Source: Cardinalis cardinalis
Taxonomy: Eukaryota > Chordata > Aves > Passeriformes > Cardinalidae
Assembly (NCBI GenBank): GCA_014549065.1
Contig: JACDOX010000082.1
Span: 993,690-1,057,689 of the forward strand
Direction: 5' to 3'
DNA length: 64,000 bases
Shown here: positions 26,701 to 40,090 of the stretch, piece by piece
Numbering within the stretch: position 1 is the stretch's first letter
How the letters are laid out: each line of letters opens with the position of its first letter
Made by a program: the position numbers and the translations under genes
Notes under the pieces: generated by a model
What the model was told of the DNA's origin: nothing
Seen by the model: only the letters and a program-made list of their open reading frames with translations
Databases searched by the model: none

Positions 26701-29257
26701 TAAATCCTTGCATCATAAGTACATGGACTCAATATAGAAAAAAAGATCACATTCTTAAACTGAAGACTTGTACTGGCATTGCAGTACCTAATGATATTTA
26801 TTTAACATTATTTTTAATGCTATGAGTGACAGGAAAAGGGTTAGACAAGAAAAAAGGGCACAGTGGTGTGCCTGGATATATGTTATGGTATTACAGTTGA
26901 GCCTTTGGAGCATGGGTTAGATTTTTGTGCAATATTCCCAAAACAGGGAAACTCCAGGGGTCTCCAGATCTATGGATGTGACCACATAGAAGCCCAAGCA
27001 GAGGAAGCTTGGCATGTTTCTACCTTTTTTCCTGTTTCACAGTCTATTTCATGTCTCTAGTTGTGTTAAATTGCTGATATTTACTGGGTGTCCTGCAAAT
27101 GAAGAACTGATGGTGAGGGCAGCAGAGAATCAATCTGTACTGGAGACGTGGCAATAAGCACAGGGAACAGACTCTGAGAGAGGCCTTGGCTCTAACACCT
27201 GGTGGAGCATGAGAAGAGGCAAAACATCTGCGGGTAAACGGGGAGGGNGAGTGATGACAGAGGCACATTACTGTTTTCTCACTAAGAAACAAAATTTCCT
27301 AACAATTTGTCAGGCTCTACCTTTTCAAGCTGAAATTCATTACTACATCAAAGTGAATGCCTTGCTACTAACAGAATAAATGTCTCTATTTAGAGTGTAA
27401 ATGAGAAAAATGTATGAATTACAGGACATTTTAAGACTTGTGAGTGGCTGGGTGGAGGGAGTTAGTCTTATTTTAGAAATTGGCTTTGACATAATTTGAT
27501 AATAAGTAATAGGCTTAGTTTCTGATTCTCTAACAACTTGAAATGCAGCAAATCTTTGCTGAATGTTTGNGCTGAATGCAAGGCAAGGGTGTATGTGGGG
27601 GTTGGCTGCTTGGTTNGTTTGCAGCCTGGCTGCCTCCCTTCCCACAATGCCCTCCCTCCCTGGCAGACCACTGGGAGAGAGGGCTGAAGTGAGCCTTGCT
27701 CTGCACTGAGTTATGCCAGCTTGAGGATGTTATCCTTTTCCAGAAGATCCTGGGAGCCCTTCAGGGGTTAGGAGCACATAACTGGAAGTTATGTACCTCC
27801 TGTGCTCCCCTGGCTCCTCCTGCCTGGAGGAGAAACCTGCCTGAAAATGCTGTACTGGGTGATTCTTGGAAACAGACACCCAAACGCAGATGCATTCTTG
27901 TCAAAAGGAAACCCAGAAAACATTTGCACAGATGTGGTTGACACAGGAGGTCATGATCTCATTTCATATGTCACTGCTTAATCTTAGCTGAGATAATTAC
28001 AGACATATGGCTGTCTAAATATGAAGTCAACAGGAAGGTATCCAGCTACATGTGGTACTACAAGTAAATCAGATTTCACTGCAACAGCCAGCAGCTGAGG
28101 CAATTAGGTGAATATCNGATATTCCCTGACAAAATTTATCACTAAAAAAAGGACAACAAATTTAGACTTATTCATTCTTTGTATGTCTTTGTGGCCTGGT
28201 ACCAGTATAGATAAAACTCACATTAGTATCTTGTAATGTTCAAATAATAACCAACACTAGAAACCAATAGAATTTAGAGTTACTTATTTGCATATTTTTT
28301 CCAAAGCATGACAGGATGAAAACCCTGTGTCCAGAAAAAGGTGTAACATGGGTTGATGCTGGCAAATCCTGGAAAATACCCAGACAATGAGGTGTGGATG
28401 GTTTGTTCCCCGGGTCAGCGCTGTCCCTTGCTTGGGCTCTGAGCCAGCCCCAGCAGCACAGCAGCAGTAGGGCCAGGAAAGCCCTCCAGCAGAAGGTGGT
28501 CTGTAGTACTCAGAACCAGTACAAAATGTCCCTGATGCTTTCCCNTTTAAAGTGCTGACCCCAATTACTTCTTTTTCCTTTCCTTCCAGAAGGCCTCACC
28601 TTGTGGCCACACCATTACCACGTTTCTGNAGCTCATATCCACTGCAGCACAGCTATAGCTTTGAAATTGTTGCTTCAGAGGACTCCCAGAGTTGCTTGGT
28701 GGTTTTGCAGGATACTGCCTTTGCAGCATGCAGTGAAACCCCCTGGTTTGTTCCAAGCTCAGTGGCAGTGTCCTGCACAGCCATGAACAGACACCACTAA
28801 TTACATTATTTCCTGACTGTAAAGCAAGAGTTTGGGCTCTCCTCTACTGCTTCCTCTCATGCTTTTAAAAAATTTGAGAGCAGGGATTTGTTTTTCTTCC
28901 TGTGTGTAGTAAACTGAGGTTGAACTCTTGTGGTGTCCTTGCTCAGGTTTGAGCAGGGCGCCCCCAAACTCACTGCTAGGGTAATTATTTGTCCAGGTCC
29001 CAAGCAGAGACCTGCACAAGGAGCTTTGGCAAGGCTTTGTGCACCAGCTTGTGCTGAGGAAGTGCTCGTGGTCCCCAGGTGCTGTGGGGCAGGAGAAGCC
29101 CCACAAACCCACACCCATCACCCCATGACCTTTCCTGGGAGCCAGACTCCACAGGGGTGTATTTGCAGGACCACAGGCAGCAGCTCGAGCTCTGGGTGTG
29201 CGCCTTCCCTCGGGCTCACACGTGTTCTTGTAAACTGAGATTTCACACAAGCCGGTG
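20771..29257. other. Intergenic DNA, right part, up to the ALCAM 3' end
   Basis: No gene is recognised. The stretch contains a homeodomain-site-like AT-rich block (23334-23490), an AT-rich low-complexity run (about 26440-26525) and an 18-bp tandem duplication (26535-26570). None of the open frames shows a domain or splice-site-bounded exon that I can identify. Confidence 0.5.
26535..26570. repeat. 18-bp unit, two tandem copies
   Basis: ATTGAACATAGTATTGTA (26535-26552) is followed directly by ATTGAACATTGTATTGAA (26553-26570); 16 of 18 bases agree. It adjoins an AT-rich low-complexity run and is most simply a replication-slippage product. Confidence 0.8.
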
Positions 29258-29272
29258 AAGACATACTTCAGT

Positions 29273-29278
29273 TTTATT
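29273..29278 (-). terminator. ALCAM: ALCAM polyadenylation signal AATAAA (main candidate)
   Basis: The - strand reads CAATAAAACTG here, with GU-rich TTGTGTGAAAT about 30-40 bases further on. The resulting 3' UTR exon of about 2.3 kb fits the family's usual length. Confidence 0.65.
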
Positions 29279-29823
29279 GTTGTTTAGGCATGGATAGAAA
29301 CATTAATTCTTTTGCACTCTTGGTTCTTGAAACTTGCCTATAGTGAACTCGGAGCAGTGAAAAACCCCAGCTCCTCGGATTGACGATTTAAAGTGCATAG
29401 GAGATCAAGCAGAATCCCAAAAGGCGAGGNGTTGTTTATATTCCATTTTCTGTAGCTGTGAAAGTTGAAGGACTTTGTTTTCTTCTCGTTTGCCCTATAT
29501 TCCCCTGACAGTGGTATGAAAATTTTCAGCCCTTCCCTATGCTTTCCCTTTGAAGTTTTCCCTATCTTTGGAAGATTCCTCTCTGTATTTAAGAATTATT
29601 TGTAGTGATATAAACAAAGAGAGGCGGTAGATGCACACTCCGTCACAGGACTCCGGTACAATGTTTCCCGTTCAGAGTCATGCCCACTGAATTTGTTTTT
29701 ACTTTTACAAAACAAGTGTATCACTTGGCAGTGTTCTTGCACCAAAAGAAAAAGATATATTTATATATAAAGTAACTTTTTTGTGTGTTCACGTTTTATT
29801 TTCGAAAAACAGGTGTTTAAAAA

Positions 29824-29853
29824 TTTTAGAATTTTTTTAACAAAATTCTAAAA
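29824..29853 (-). repeat. Perfect 12-bp-arm hairpin in the ALCAM 3' UTR
   Basis: TTTTAGAATTTT (29824-29835), six bases, then its exact reverse complement (29842-29853). It would form an AU-rich stem loop in the mRNA about 550 nt before the predicted 3' end. Confidence 0.75.
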
Positions 29854-31578
29854 AGAAAAAAATCACAATATTTACAGAGATAACAGAATGGCTTAGCCAT
29901 GCAAAACAAATTACTTTGGTTTTTCCCCCATTTTACTTTGGTTTAAATATTGACCAAGATTATAATTTTTTTCTTTTTGCCAAATAAAACAGTAACAAAT
30001 TAAAGTTTAGAGGCATATAACAGGATTTCCCTCTAATATTTTATACAGCATAGAGTTTATAGGACATCTTATGTATTTAATCCATGCCAATGCACTACAG
30101 GAAGCTTTTATTAAGACATCAGTCACTACTGCCCAGACATTTAACATTTTACAAATTTACAAGTAACAGTGTTTTCTGCCCCCTAAATAATGCAAAAGTG
30201 GCAAAATACATTTCCTAACGTCCATCTTTTTCTTTTATTTATTTATTTGTTTTTGCCTACCAGTCTATAAAAACTTACTTTTTCCCTGGATATTTGTAAA
30301 TGGAAACCTGATGTTCTGCTTATTTCTACTGTTCCTCTCCATCAAAGCTGCCTGTTACCTTCTTCCAGAAACTAACTTTCCAGATAAGATGAAACTTATC
30401 TCCCTTAAGTACAACTTTCTATTGGCCATTCACCCTAAAACCTTTTCTTATCAATTACCATTCTAAAAATTCCCTCAAGCAAAAAACATGTTTATAAAGT
30501 TACAAACTTGAATGTAACTAAAGATACATAGACATTTCATTGTTACAATTATATGTACTGTTTGATAAATTAGGTACCAGTTAAAAACACTAAAATTATC
30601 TCAAGGTGCATTCAATATCTGTAGCATAGTTAACAAAAACACACAAAAAATATATATATATATATATTCTATTTTTGTGGGAAAAAATGCAGCTTTGATA
30701 TGACCACTTTTTAAAAAAGGTTTCCAATTCTGACTGGTATCTCTCTGAAAAGAAGAAAAGGTACAGTACTTTAAGGCAGCGAATAACATAAAGGAATCAA
30801 AATTAATCCAGAATTCCAGTTCCTTATCCTAATGCTAACATGAAAGATGACTGATAACCATCAATAAAATGCATGTCTTGCTCTAGAAGAAAAGGACTTT
30901 TTAGCCACCAGCTGTATGTAGGCTAGGAATTTTTCATAGTGTTCCTTACTCAATACCCAGACTTCTTCAGGGAAACTCTTTATTCCCCTTCTAGCTTGCT
31001 TAGCTTTGTATGGTTTTTTAAATGTTCACTTTCATTAACAATTTAGTTTATTCCTGTCACAGCTGTCACCCTTCTGCTTTACCATGATTTCAAAGAATGA
31101 AAAAGGAGTTTGACATTTTCTTTAAGACAATCTTACACTCTAGGTACTTGCTACAAAGCAGAGGCTTCACTGATTACAACCAGAATCAGACATGTACCTG
31201 CTCAAAGGGTGTCATAAAAACAATTGAAATAAAACCATTACACTATACATCAGATTAACAGCAACTCCCAGAACAAAGCCTTACAGTGTATAAAAATAGC
31301 TACGTAAAAAATTTACATAAAGGCAAACAAAAAGAAATCTTCAGTGCAGACATTTACAAAAAAATATTTCAAACAGAACACAACATGGTGACCTATTATC
31401 ATGGCTGTTGCCAAAATTAGTTTGTGGGGTTTTCTTAGCTTGAGATAATTGTGTCTAAAATCCTTTGAAAACCTGGTAGTATGATCTGCTTAATACTTGA
31501 ACCATGAATAGCTGTCACTTCTTTGTATATGTTTAAATACAATCCACGTTCATGCTTCAATTGGTCTATATGTATTCT

Positions 31579-33185
31579 CTGAAAATATGAAAGATAAAGA
31601 CAGTTAAATATTTTAAAATATGTTAACCATCATAACTACTCAGTATCTACGCTGTAAATAAACAGCTACATGAAAAGTACTTTCTTCTGCAGCTCAGTGA
31701 TGTAAACACTTTGTTTCATGACAAGAATCACTGTTGCAGTATTGTGCCCTGTAAATCCAGTCAGTTCATCTGGTAAGTAATGGATTTATGTTCATTGCAG
31801 TTATGCAGATCTACTGATCTGAAGGAATACAGAGTAGAAGATTGCACCAAAGATACACAGGGTCTTTATGCTGCAAATTTTTCAAAATCCAAACTGACTT
31901 GTTTTCTGTATTTAAATCCTTCCTAGGACATCATTTCAGTATTCCCAATTCCCTTTTCCAAACTAGTAAAACAGTGATACTGCTGGTGAACTGCCTACAG
32001 CAATGCTGCATCTCTTTATATACTATGTAATTGCTCTGTATAATCCATTACATTCTAAATATTTAAAACAAAACTTGTGGTTTGTATTAGAAAATTTCAG
32101 ACAATGCTGACATATTGAAATTATTGACAGTTGCATTCATTTAAAGAAGAAACCTTGTTATATAAATATGAAATATCACAATGCCACATAATGCCATATG
32201 CTTTAAACCCCTGCTACCTCAAAAAGGTATCCAGTGCTATTTACTCAAGATCACTGAAAATCAGGNCTGTCTACAGCTTTCCTGTGAAGGAGCTTACAAT
32301 GCAAGCACCCCTGAATATGTAATACTCTCATTTTTAAGACTCTTTGATGACTAACTCAACAAACCTCTATGGTTAGCTGATTTCCAGACTCTTGTATTAA
32401 CACAGTGTTAATTTTAAATGACCTAAACTGGCCAGAAAAATGCTCGAACCCCCTCCTTTGGGTACTAGGAGGAGAGGTGCAGCAGCGGTGTATAACGCGT
32501 GAGCACAGGGTGGTGCTCTTGGTGCTCTGCAGTGCTCCTGTCATTCCCCACAGAACCTGGGCATCTGCCAGACCTTTTGTAAACAGTTTACTTCATACAG
32601 ATCCCAGCGGGGGAAACTTTCAAACCTGTTACTAATGCAAAGAGACACACAGTGTCTCTTTCCAGGATAAAACTGATCATACTACAGGTGTGTGAAATCT
32701 AGANTAAGAGAATTGTTTTGTTCTAAGGGAAGGAAGTTCCATGACTTCACATTAATGATGGAAAAAGTGACCAAGGACTTGGAAACTGTTGCTTTCAGCA
32801 AGGGAAGAAGTTCCTGTAAATACTTCAAGTCATAACTTGAAATCTTCTGAACTCTATCTAAACATACTCTTCAAATAAACACATACATACACACGAAGAG
32901 TGGTACAGAATAAAACTTGCACTTTCATTCCCTCAAGCACACGCATTAAAATAAAGGCAAGTATCAAGTTCCATCTGAATGTCAGACTTTTTTTTATATT
33001 TGTATATGAATCTCTGATTTCTTAACTGGCCAGAAGTTTGAGTCTGTCTGTCCTAAAACTACACCACAAAACGACCCCACTGCCTCACCTCTGGAAGGTG
33101 AGCACCAGACCAAGCTAGAGCTTTGATCACCAGAGAGGAATGGTGGACAAAGAGATTTTAATGCTGTAATATGAAAAACACTTAC
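31579..33185 (-). other. ALCAM: ALCAM intron 15, within the 3' UTR
   Basis: A 1,607-bp intron with donor GTAAG at 33185-33181 and acceptor CAG ending at 31579. It separates the stop-codon exon from the main 3' UTR. No other gene or recognised repeat is seen in it. Confidence 0.85.
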
Positions 33186-33300
33186 CTGGAATGATGACTG
33201 ACACATTTTCTCTTAAGTTTCAGATTTATGATTGTTTTCCTCTAGTTTTTTGTTTTCTTCTATATTTCCAAGATCTTTGTCTACATGTTTTGATGCTGTC
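33186..33300 (-). CDS. ALCAM: ALCAM exon 15: cytoplasmic tail and stop codon
   Basis: The acceptor TTTACATTGTAG precedes the exon. Its first G finishes a Lys codon begun in exon 14, then TASKHVDKDLGNIEENKKLE and ENNHKSET follow, with TAA at 33213-33215. Coding covers 33213-33300; the last 27 bases are 3' UTR. The tail is short, lysine- and acidic-rich, and lacks tyrosine. In the family, the membrane-proximal tail links ALCAM to the actin cortex through ERM proteins and syntenin. The donor CAG|GTAAG lies 27 nt after the stop, too close for an exon-junction complex to trigger nonsense-mediated decay. Confidence 0.96.
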
Positions 33301-36300
33301 CTACAATGTAAAGGAAGGTCATTTTTTTGCATGTCTACAGCATTTTGTTCCATACTCATATTAATGACACTGCCTCCTCCCCTCACAGTGAACAGAAAAT
33401 TTTGACAGTTCTGTTCTGAGCAGAGCAACAGGTTTGCATATGTCTGTAAATAGACCAGTGACACCAGACCTCCCACTGCTGTGAGTACCACAGGAAGTAT
33501 TGCAGCAGGGCTCTGGGTGTTGATCTACCTCTTGAGGAATTCAGAATTATTCTGAGCTAGCAGACATTTAGTAAGGTTAAACCAGTTGTGGAGATCCATG
33601 TTTCTTGACAAAGTAACTGTGCAGCTTGTTTTAAAAAACACGAGTCTGCTTTAAGGCATACTAAAGCATTACAAGTGTGGCTAAAATATCTTGATCAGCA
33701 CAGCAATCTTTTGTGTATTTGTAGTAAATGACTTCAGAGCCCGTGCCAAACGGAAGCTCTTCAAATGTGAAAAAATTCATGAAAACTCTGGCACCACTGA
33801 AAACAAATCTCACTCTGGCTTGTAGGTCTGTGTTAGCTATGACTGACAAGCTTTGGGTAAAGATGAGATTGTGTAAATGTTTGGGGGAGGGGAAAAGAGG
33901 TATGCCTCATTTAAAATAGCAGGTCTTAATGCAAGTAGTGGCGATGAATTAATGAGTTAAGTGCTTAGTTTAGCTTAGCACAATAAAACCACTATGCCAT
34001 TCATTTAATCTGTGAGAAGCCTCACTGTTTGCCAAGGTGAAAGATTCCTGCAGTGCTGTGATAACATTTTGAAGGCCCCAATTTTTAAAATGTAAATGGG
34101 CAAATATGTTTGAGTGGGACANAGTAAATCCCTTGCGTCAAAGCAGATTATCGTATCCGCATTTTCTCAACAGATAATTTGCTTCNCCTACAGAAAAGTA
34201 CGGTCTGCTGTGACAGACTGGTGCATATGCTCACCCTTGCTTCAGGGCACAGACCCGGAGGGACGCTGACTCGCAGAGTACAATGCAGACACAGGCTGGG
34301 AGCGGGACGTGTCACGCTGACACCATGCAGGAGCGCACCGAGCGCAGCGCAGCGCAGCGCAGCGGAGAGGGCGGGATTGTTGCTGGAGGGGCGCTCCCAA
34401 GCACATCCTCCATCTGAGCAAAGGCTGCACCCACTCCTGCCCGGGGCTAAGGACCCTGAGCAGCGCGGCTGGGGCAGGGAAGCTCAGTTCTTGCCTCTGA
34501 AGGGCTCCTGGTGCACATGCACCTAAAGCCCTCCCCACCTCTGGGAGCGATACTGAAAGGATGCTCTCCAGCTTGGGGAGGATGGGATTCTGGATCCCAA
34601 ATCCCACGGGCTGCACTGAAAGGGACCTCTCTGAAATCTTTTCGGTTTTGGAGGAGGTCATTTCCTGAGGGGCCACAAGTTTTAATATTTTAAAGCTGCA
34701 TTATCTTTTGCTGTTGGTTTAGGGTGCCTCTGTTATATCTGTGTGACTGACAGAAAGGCATCATGCTGAAAACTCATTTACTGCAAAGATCTGAGCTTCA
34801 TTACAGGCAAATTTAATTTNAAAAGTGTTGAGATAGTATTACAAAGTAACTTGTTCTACAGTGGTAAATTTCTATTGCACAGTAACAATCTATTTTTTCT
34901 GGTATTCAAAAGCTGAAACACATGACGTGAATAAAAGGGAAGGATATGAAATGCAATGAAGAAGAAAATTCAGTGCTTTGGTAGGGNCTGACCTGTGAGC
35001 TTAATAACCTTTCACAAATCTCTTTAATCCTAACAAAAAAGAAACAACCCCTCAAAAAAATCCCTCGAAAATTAAAAAAAAAATTATAATTTAAAACATG
35101 TTTGGTTTAGGTTGAGCACATAATTTGGCTTGTCATGCGGCTAATGAGTCTTTTCCATAAATAAGTCCCACAAAATTGGAGACAATAGGGGAAGAGATGA
35201 AAAGTTGAAAGAATCTGGACTCAGGCAATTACCTGAGCTGAAGTGAGTTGGATGTGAGAAAGCAGTACTGTGCACATCTGTCCTCACATAACTGCTAATG
35301 TCTGCTCTTGGAGACTGGACAGACTACTGGCATGGCTCACTGGGATCCTTTTTTTTGGCCTCTTATCACCAGTTTTACAGTGTCCAAATCAGACTGAATC
35401 TCATATGACCTGNCACAACAGCAGAGAGAACTGTCTCNTCTTTGATTAGGTTAAAAGTATTCAATGACTAACGTCAGGAGATCCTGCAATGAGATCAGGT
35501 TTTGATTTTTAAAGTAATCTATTTTAGTTCTATATTCAGCCAAATTAAATGTCACCTTTATTTTCCCAAAGGCACCCTGGGCAAAAATGGGAGACTTAAA
35601 GGGCAACACTAACTTTGAAAGAGGCAGGTGCTCCAGAACTCTTTTGGAGGATGTTACAAACCACTTGCTTGAAATGAGAGCAGCAGCAGTTTTTCATGTC
35701 TGACAATCAGATGGATTTCGATTCTCAATGCCTGAGACTGAAATGCAGCCATTTATTTATGATGGTTCAGTGATCCTGCTGACCTGTTTTTTTGCTCCCC
35801 AAACGCCATTATTGAGGCAGAATCACCACCTCAGCACAAACAATGCTGCAGCCTTTTTCAGTGCTATCTAAACAGTGTCATTAAGAGAGGCAGGAGTTAT
35901 TTTGCTCGGAGGTGTGGTCCCCAGGCAGGGCTCTGGAGCAGCCACCCCTGGCACGGCACCAGTCCCAGGGCTTGACAGACGTGCCTGGGTTTGTAACAGA
36001 AACATCTCAAAACATGGGTTCCATCACTTCCTGAGGTGACTTCAGGCACAGGACAGGTGGTCCTTTTCCAGCTTAACATGCACAAACAGTTGTTCCTTAA
36101 TTTTTCTGTGCATTAACTCCTGCCAGCTTGCTCTATCGGCAACTCAAGATCGACTTCCTCATAATATTTGAGTAGCTGGGCAATGGAGTCTGAACATATA
36201 GAAATATTCCCAAGGATTTACCCAAAAGGGAAGACAGCTCACTTTACCCAGACCTGGAGCACTCTCACACTGTCATTATCTTCAGCTCCACAAAAAAAGC

Positions 36301-39300
36301 CCACACCCTTGATAGTGTTGTTCTGAAGAGTGAGAAGTTGGTTGTATGAGTTTACTCACTCTTCTTTTTTTTTTTTCCCTTTAAACTAATTTGTAAATCA
36401 TGGATCATTCTGAGCTCTTACTAAAATTATGACTCGTATTTAATATTTATCTATGCTTGCTCTTCAGGAAAATAATTATCCTCAGGGAATCCTAATCAAA
36501 ATCTCTCTGTAAGTAATACCAAAGTGAGATTTTTAACATTCTTTGGAGTGTGTGTGCTGTGAGGCCACTACTTTCATGGATCTTGTTCAGATACTGTTCA
36601 TAGCACTGTTTGTAATATGAAGACCATTTTCCATGATAATTGTTTTGCCTGCTGCAGTGTAAATACAGACTACATATAGGTGACCCAAAAATTGCTGTAA
36701 GGTTTTAATTTCTGATCTCTGTTGAGGTCTTGCCCTCAACACTATTTAAGGAACACAGTGTGCATTGCTGTTTATCCTTGTTACCCAGCCTTGTGATAAT
36801 GACAGGGAAGATGATACACATCTGTGCAGTTCCGGGTGCTGAAGCAANAGCCATGAATTTCCTTAAAGCTACACTCAACTGCACTGTTGCAGATGATTTT
36901 CTAGGAGCAAGTGGTTTTACACATCCNAATCTGGACTGGCTGCAACCTCCTTATTTACTCCAATCTTGCCTTCCACTTCCTCCAATTATTTTTAAATATC
37001 NATCAGTAGGAAAAGCCACAGAGATATTAGAAAAATATTCCAGTCATCAAGAAATGGGTGAACGTTTTTGNTTTGTGTCACTTTTGTATTAGATTTATGT
37101 TATGAGCTGACACATTCAGAGATGTTTGGTAACTATGCCTTTTCTCTGAAAGGGAACTAAGTGAAAACTAATACAAATGCTGAGTCTTGTTGAAAACATA
37201 GTGCATTTCTTACATCTTTGGCCCATCACATCTGACTCATATGTTTGTTTGCTATAAAATATCAGAAAAGCAGAACTGTTATGCTTCAATTGTTCACTTT
37301 CAGAGATGTCAGCAACCTTTGTCATTACTGTGACCTAAGAAACATTTCAAGAGTTTGATGCGCTCTGAGTGTGAACAACTTTAAGACAGCTGCTGTGATT
37401 CAGCTGGCTTAGCAGAAATGATGTCCAATGGATGTTGAACCACTTTAATGTTGATTTAGCCTCATGTGACTTGAGATTTGGGCACCTCCCAACTACAGGG
37501 ATAAAAATGGGGCCAAGGTCCAACTACAAGCCAACTTCCATGACTAGAGAGCAGGGGACAGGGTGCTGAGTGCATTATTTCCTTTCTGAATCTTTCATTT
37601 CTGCTGTACCTGCAGCTGTTTCTGGCAAGGTGAAAATTTAATATATGAAGCATTTACCTAACATGGGTGTCCTGCAATCTCTCAACTGACGCTTGACACC
37701 AAAATATTACAAATATTCTAAAGTGCTGAGTTATATTCTGTTCAGTACAGATTGGTTTACAGCATCCTTTTTGGAAAAAGGAGAAATCTGCAGAGAACAA
37801 CTGTTTGGCCTTCTGCTCAGATGAAGGAGAAACAAGGCATGCTGGGGTAGGTAGCCTCAACTCTTTATTCAAGAGGAGGCTGGATGCAGGATGTGGAATA
37901 CAGATGAGTCTCTGATTTATGGGATAATATTCACACTGAAAAGAATATGTGGCAATAATCAGCTTTTCCATCAAGTGAAGCTGGGACAGTGAGTAACTGT
38001 ACAAGTGATTTATTGTGAATATATACCAAGGCTACAAGTATAATTCCTACTTAGTGTGGATGACAAGACAATAGAAGATTATACAAACCACAACACCAAT
38101 AACAGAAAAAAGTAATGTTTTTCTTGCCTCGGCAGACTTGGAAAGTTCTGTGCTGCTGCCTTCTCAGACTTTCCTTTGGCGTCACTTTGGGGATAGAGAT
38201 TAGGTGAGTTACTGGTCAAGGGTGGGTTCAAAAAATAACTGCTACCTGCTGGCCTGGATGGAGATGGGGGGTTGTGTCCAGAGGTGTAAGTTACTTTTTG
38301 CAAGGTCTACTTCGATTGCTAGGCTATGATTCATAATGAAAACTTTGTCAGAATAGGTACTGACATTCTGCTTGCTCCTGCAAATATGGTGTGCAGAAAG
38401 CAGGGAGGATAGCAACAGATCAATTTAAAAATATACAGAGAACAGGAGATTGTCAATGATGATACATCAATTAAGGGGTTTGCAAGCCAGCAACCATATG
38501 TCAAATACAGAGACAACTGTTTAACTATAAAGGCATTTTTGTTTCCAGTGAACCTGTCTAATCTATCTAGCTCTAATTTTTCCTCTAAGCTTTAGGAAGA
38601 GAAGCTNAGCATGAGGAAAAGAATTGGTGTCCATTTAGATTATGCCATATCCTACCTTTGAAGCAGAAAAAAATTGTTGTTATTCATAAATTCATCTCAT
38701 GCTATATTCTACATTCCTGTCAGCTCTCCCCACACTACTCAATGGTGCAAGAAGAGATATTTTACCTTCTCTGCCCTTGTTATACTCAAACCACCTCATC
38801 CAAAGAAACCCAAAGCACTGTACCACAGTTTCATGACTCCACATTCACACATTTGAAAAGGAATGACAAAGTTATCTTAGATATTATTGCAACAGTAGCA
38901 AAGTGTGGGAGGAAGAGCACTATGTTGTTACTTTTAATATTTTACAAAAAAAAGCATAAGCTTTGGGAAAAAACCAAAAAACCCTCTATAGCATCTGAGT
39001 GTGGTTCTGTGCATGGGTAATTTATAACAATTCTATATTTGGAAAGCTTCAAAAACCTGATCAGTTATGGCTGAGCCAAAGTCTTTGTGTATTATCCAAA
39101 AAAACGAGCATTTCTTAGCAGATGGAGAATTCCTTGTACTTTCACATCAGTGAAAACACATTTGTTCACAGTAAAATCCCATTGGTATATTTTAGATTTA
39201 ATTTGGTTTAATTTTAATGGAAGGTCATACTAAAACCTACTGAACTTTAAGAGTGCTTTTACACCTGTACTGGTTGGAGCAGGTTATGCACAGCCACTTA

Positions 39301-40090
39301 ACCTCCCCTGCTCAGAAGCAGCTGCGAGAGCTGTCAGACAGCAAGGCTGCTTCTGACTGCCCTCAGCTCTCCCTGGAGATAAAGGTATGGGGGCAAGAAC
39401 AAATGGGGCACACACTAATAGCCAGCTTCAAAAGGATGGAGCAATATGGTCACTTCTTGACACCTTCCCATCTACTTTCAGAAGTGAGCCTCTGTGACAA
39501 GGAAGAAACTTGAAAATGGAAAATGCTGTTCTATGTCTATGATGTGTAAAACCTGGACTGGGATGAGAGCNCCTAGATTTTTTCAGCAACAGAAGCTCTA
39601 TTTTTACCAATTTTATTTAAGAAACCTCTAAGAAAACANTTAGGGATCTCTCTTCTCCCTGAGATGGTTGAGTCTTACTCTGTATGTTATCCCATTTTTA
39701 AAGGAAACAAGGTAGCCAATTTCTAAATGAAGGCAGTTTCTAGCACCAGTACAGCCAGCCAGACTTCCACACATCAAGATCCACAATTAAGTACTATATC
39801 TAAATGCAAGANTCAGCACAGACTTGGCTGTCAGGAAACAGGACCTCATTACTACTGTGATCTATGAAAATCTCAGAACCCCACCTCCAGGAGACGAGTC
39901 CCATTAAGCATTAGGACAAGCCAACCAGAGGTATCAAGTTTTCTTTTCCTACCAAGTGCACCTACTGTAACAGCTTTTCCCCACTCCAGAAAACTGAAAT
40001 GCTGTAGAGGAAAGAAAACAAGTAAACATGCATCTCTTCTTATCACTGTTCTTTCTCAAGCTTAGTATAAAGTTTTCAAAAAATTCTTAC
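33301..40090 (-). other. ALCAM: ALCAM intron 14
   Basis: A 6,790-bp intron between the transmembrane exon and the tail exon, the largest complete intron here. It contains a CpG-rich patch with a (CGCAG)n microsatellite at about 34200-34480 and a T-run at about 36364-36377. I recognise no gene or transposable element in it. Confidence 0.85.
34338..34366. repeat. (CGCAG)n short microsatellite
   Basis: About four direct copies of CGCAG lie inside a CpG-rich patch of about 280 bp that has about 19 CpGs counted by eye. Confidence 0.75.

Larger units (their letters stand above)
29258..31578 (-). other. ALCAM: ALCAM exon 16: 3' UTR only
   Basis: The acceptor TTTTCAG ends at 31579 and the exon opens AGAATACATATAGACCAATT. 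That start and several internal stretches resemble the human ALCAM 3' UTR as I recall it, for example the blocks near 31290 and 30600. The right limit given is the splice site. The 3' end is inferred from an AATAAA at 29273-29278 (read on the - strand) followed by a GU-rich stretch; cleavage would fall near 29258. Overlapping AATAAA copies at about 30234-30247 and another near 29794 could give shorter 3' UTRs. A (TA)n run sits at about 30648-30667 and a perfect hairpin at 29824-29853. Confidence 0.85.
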
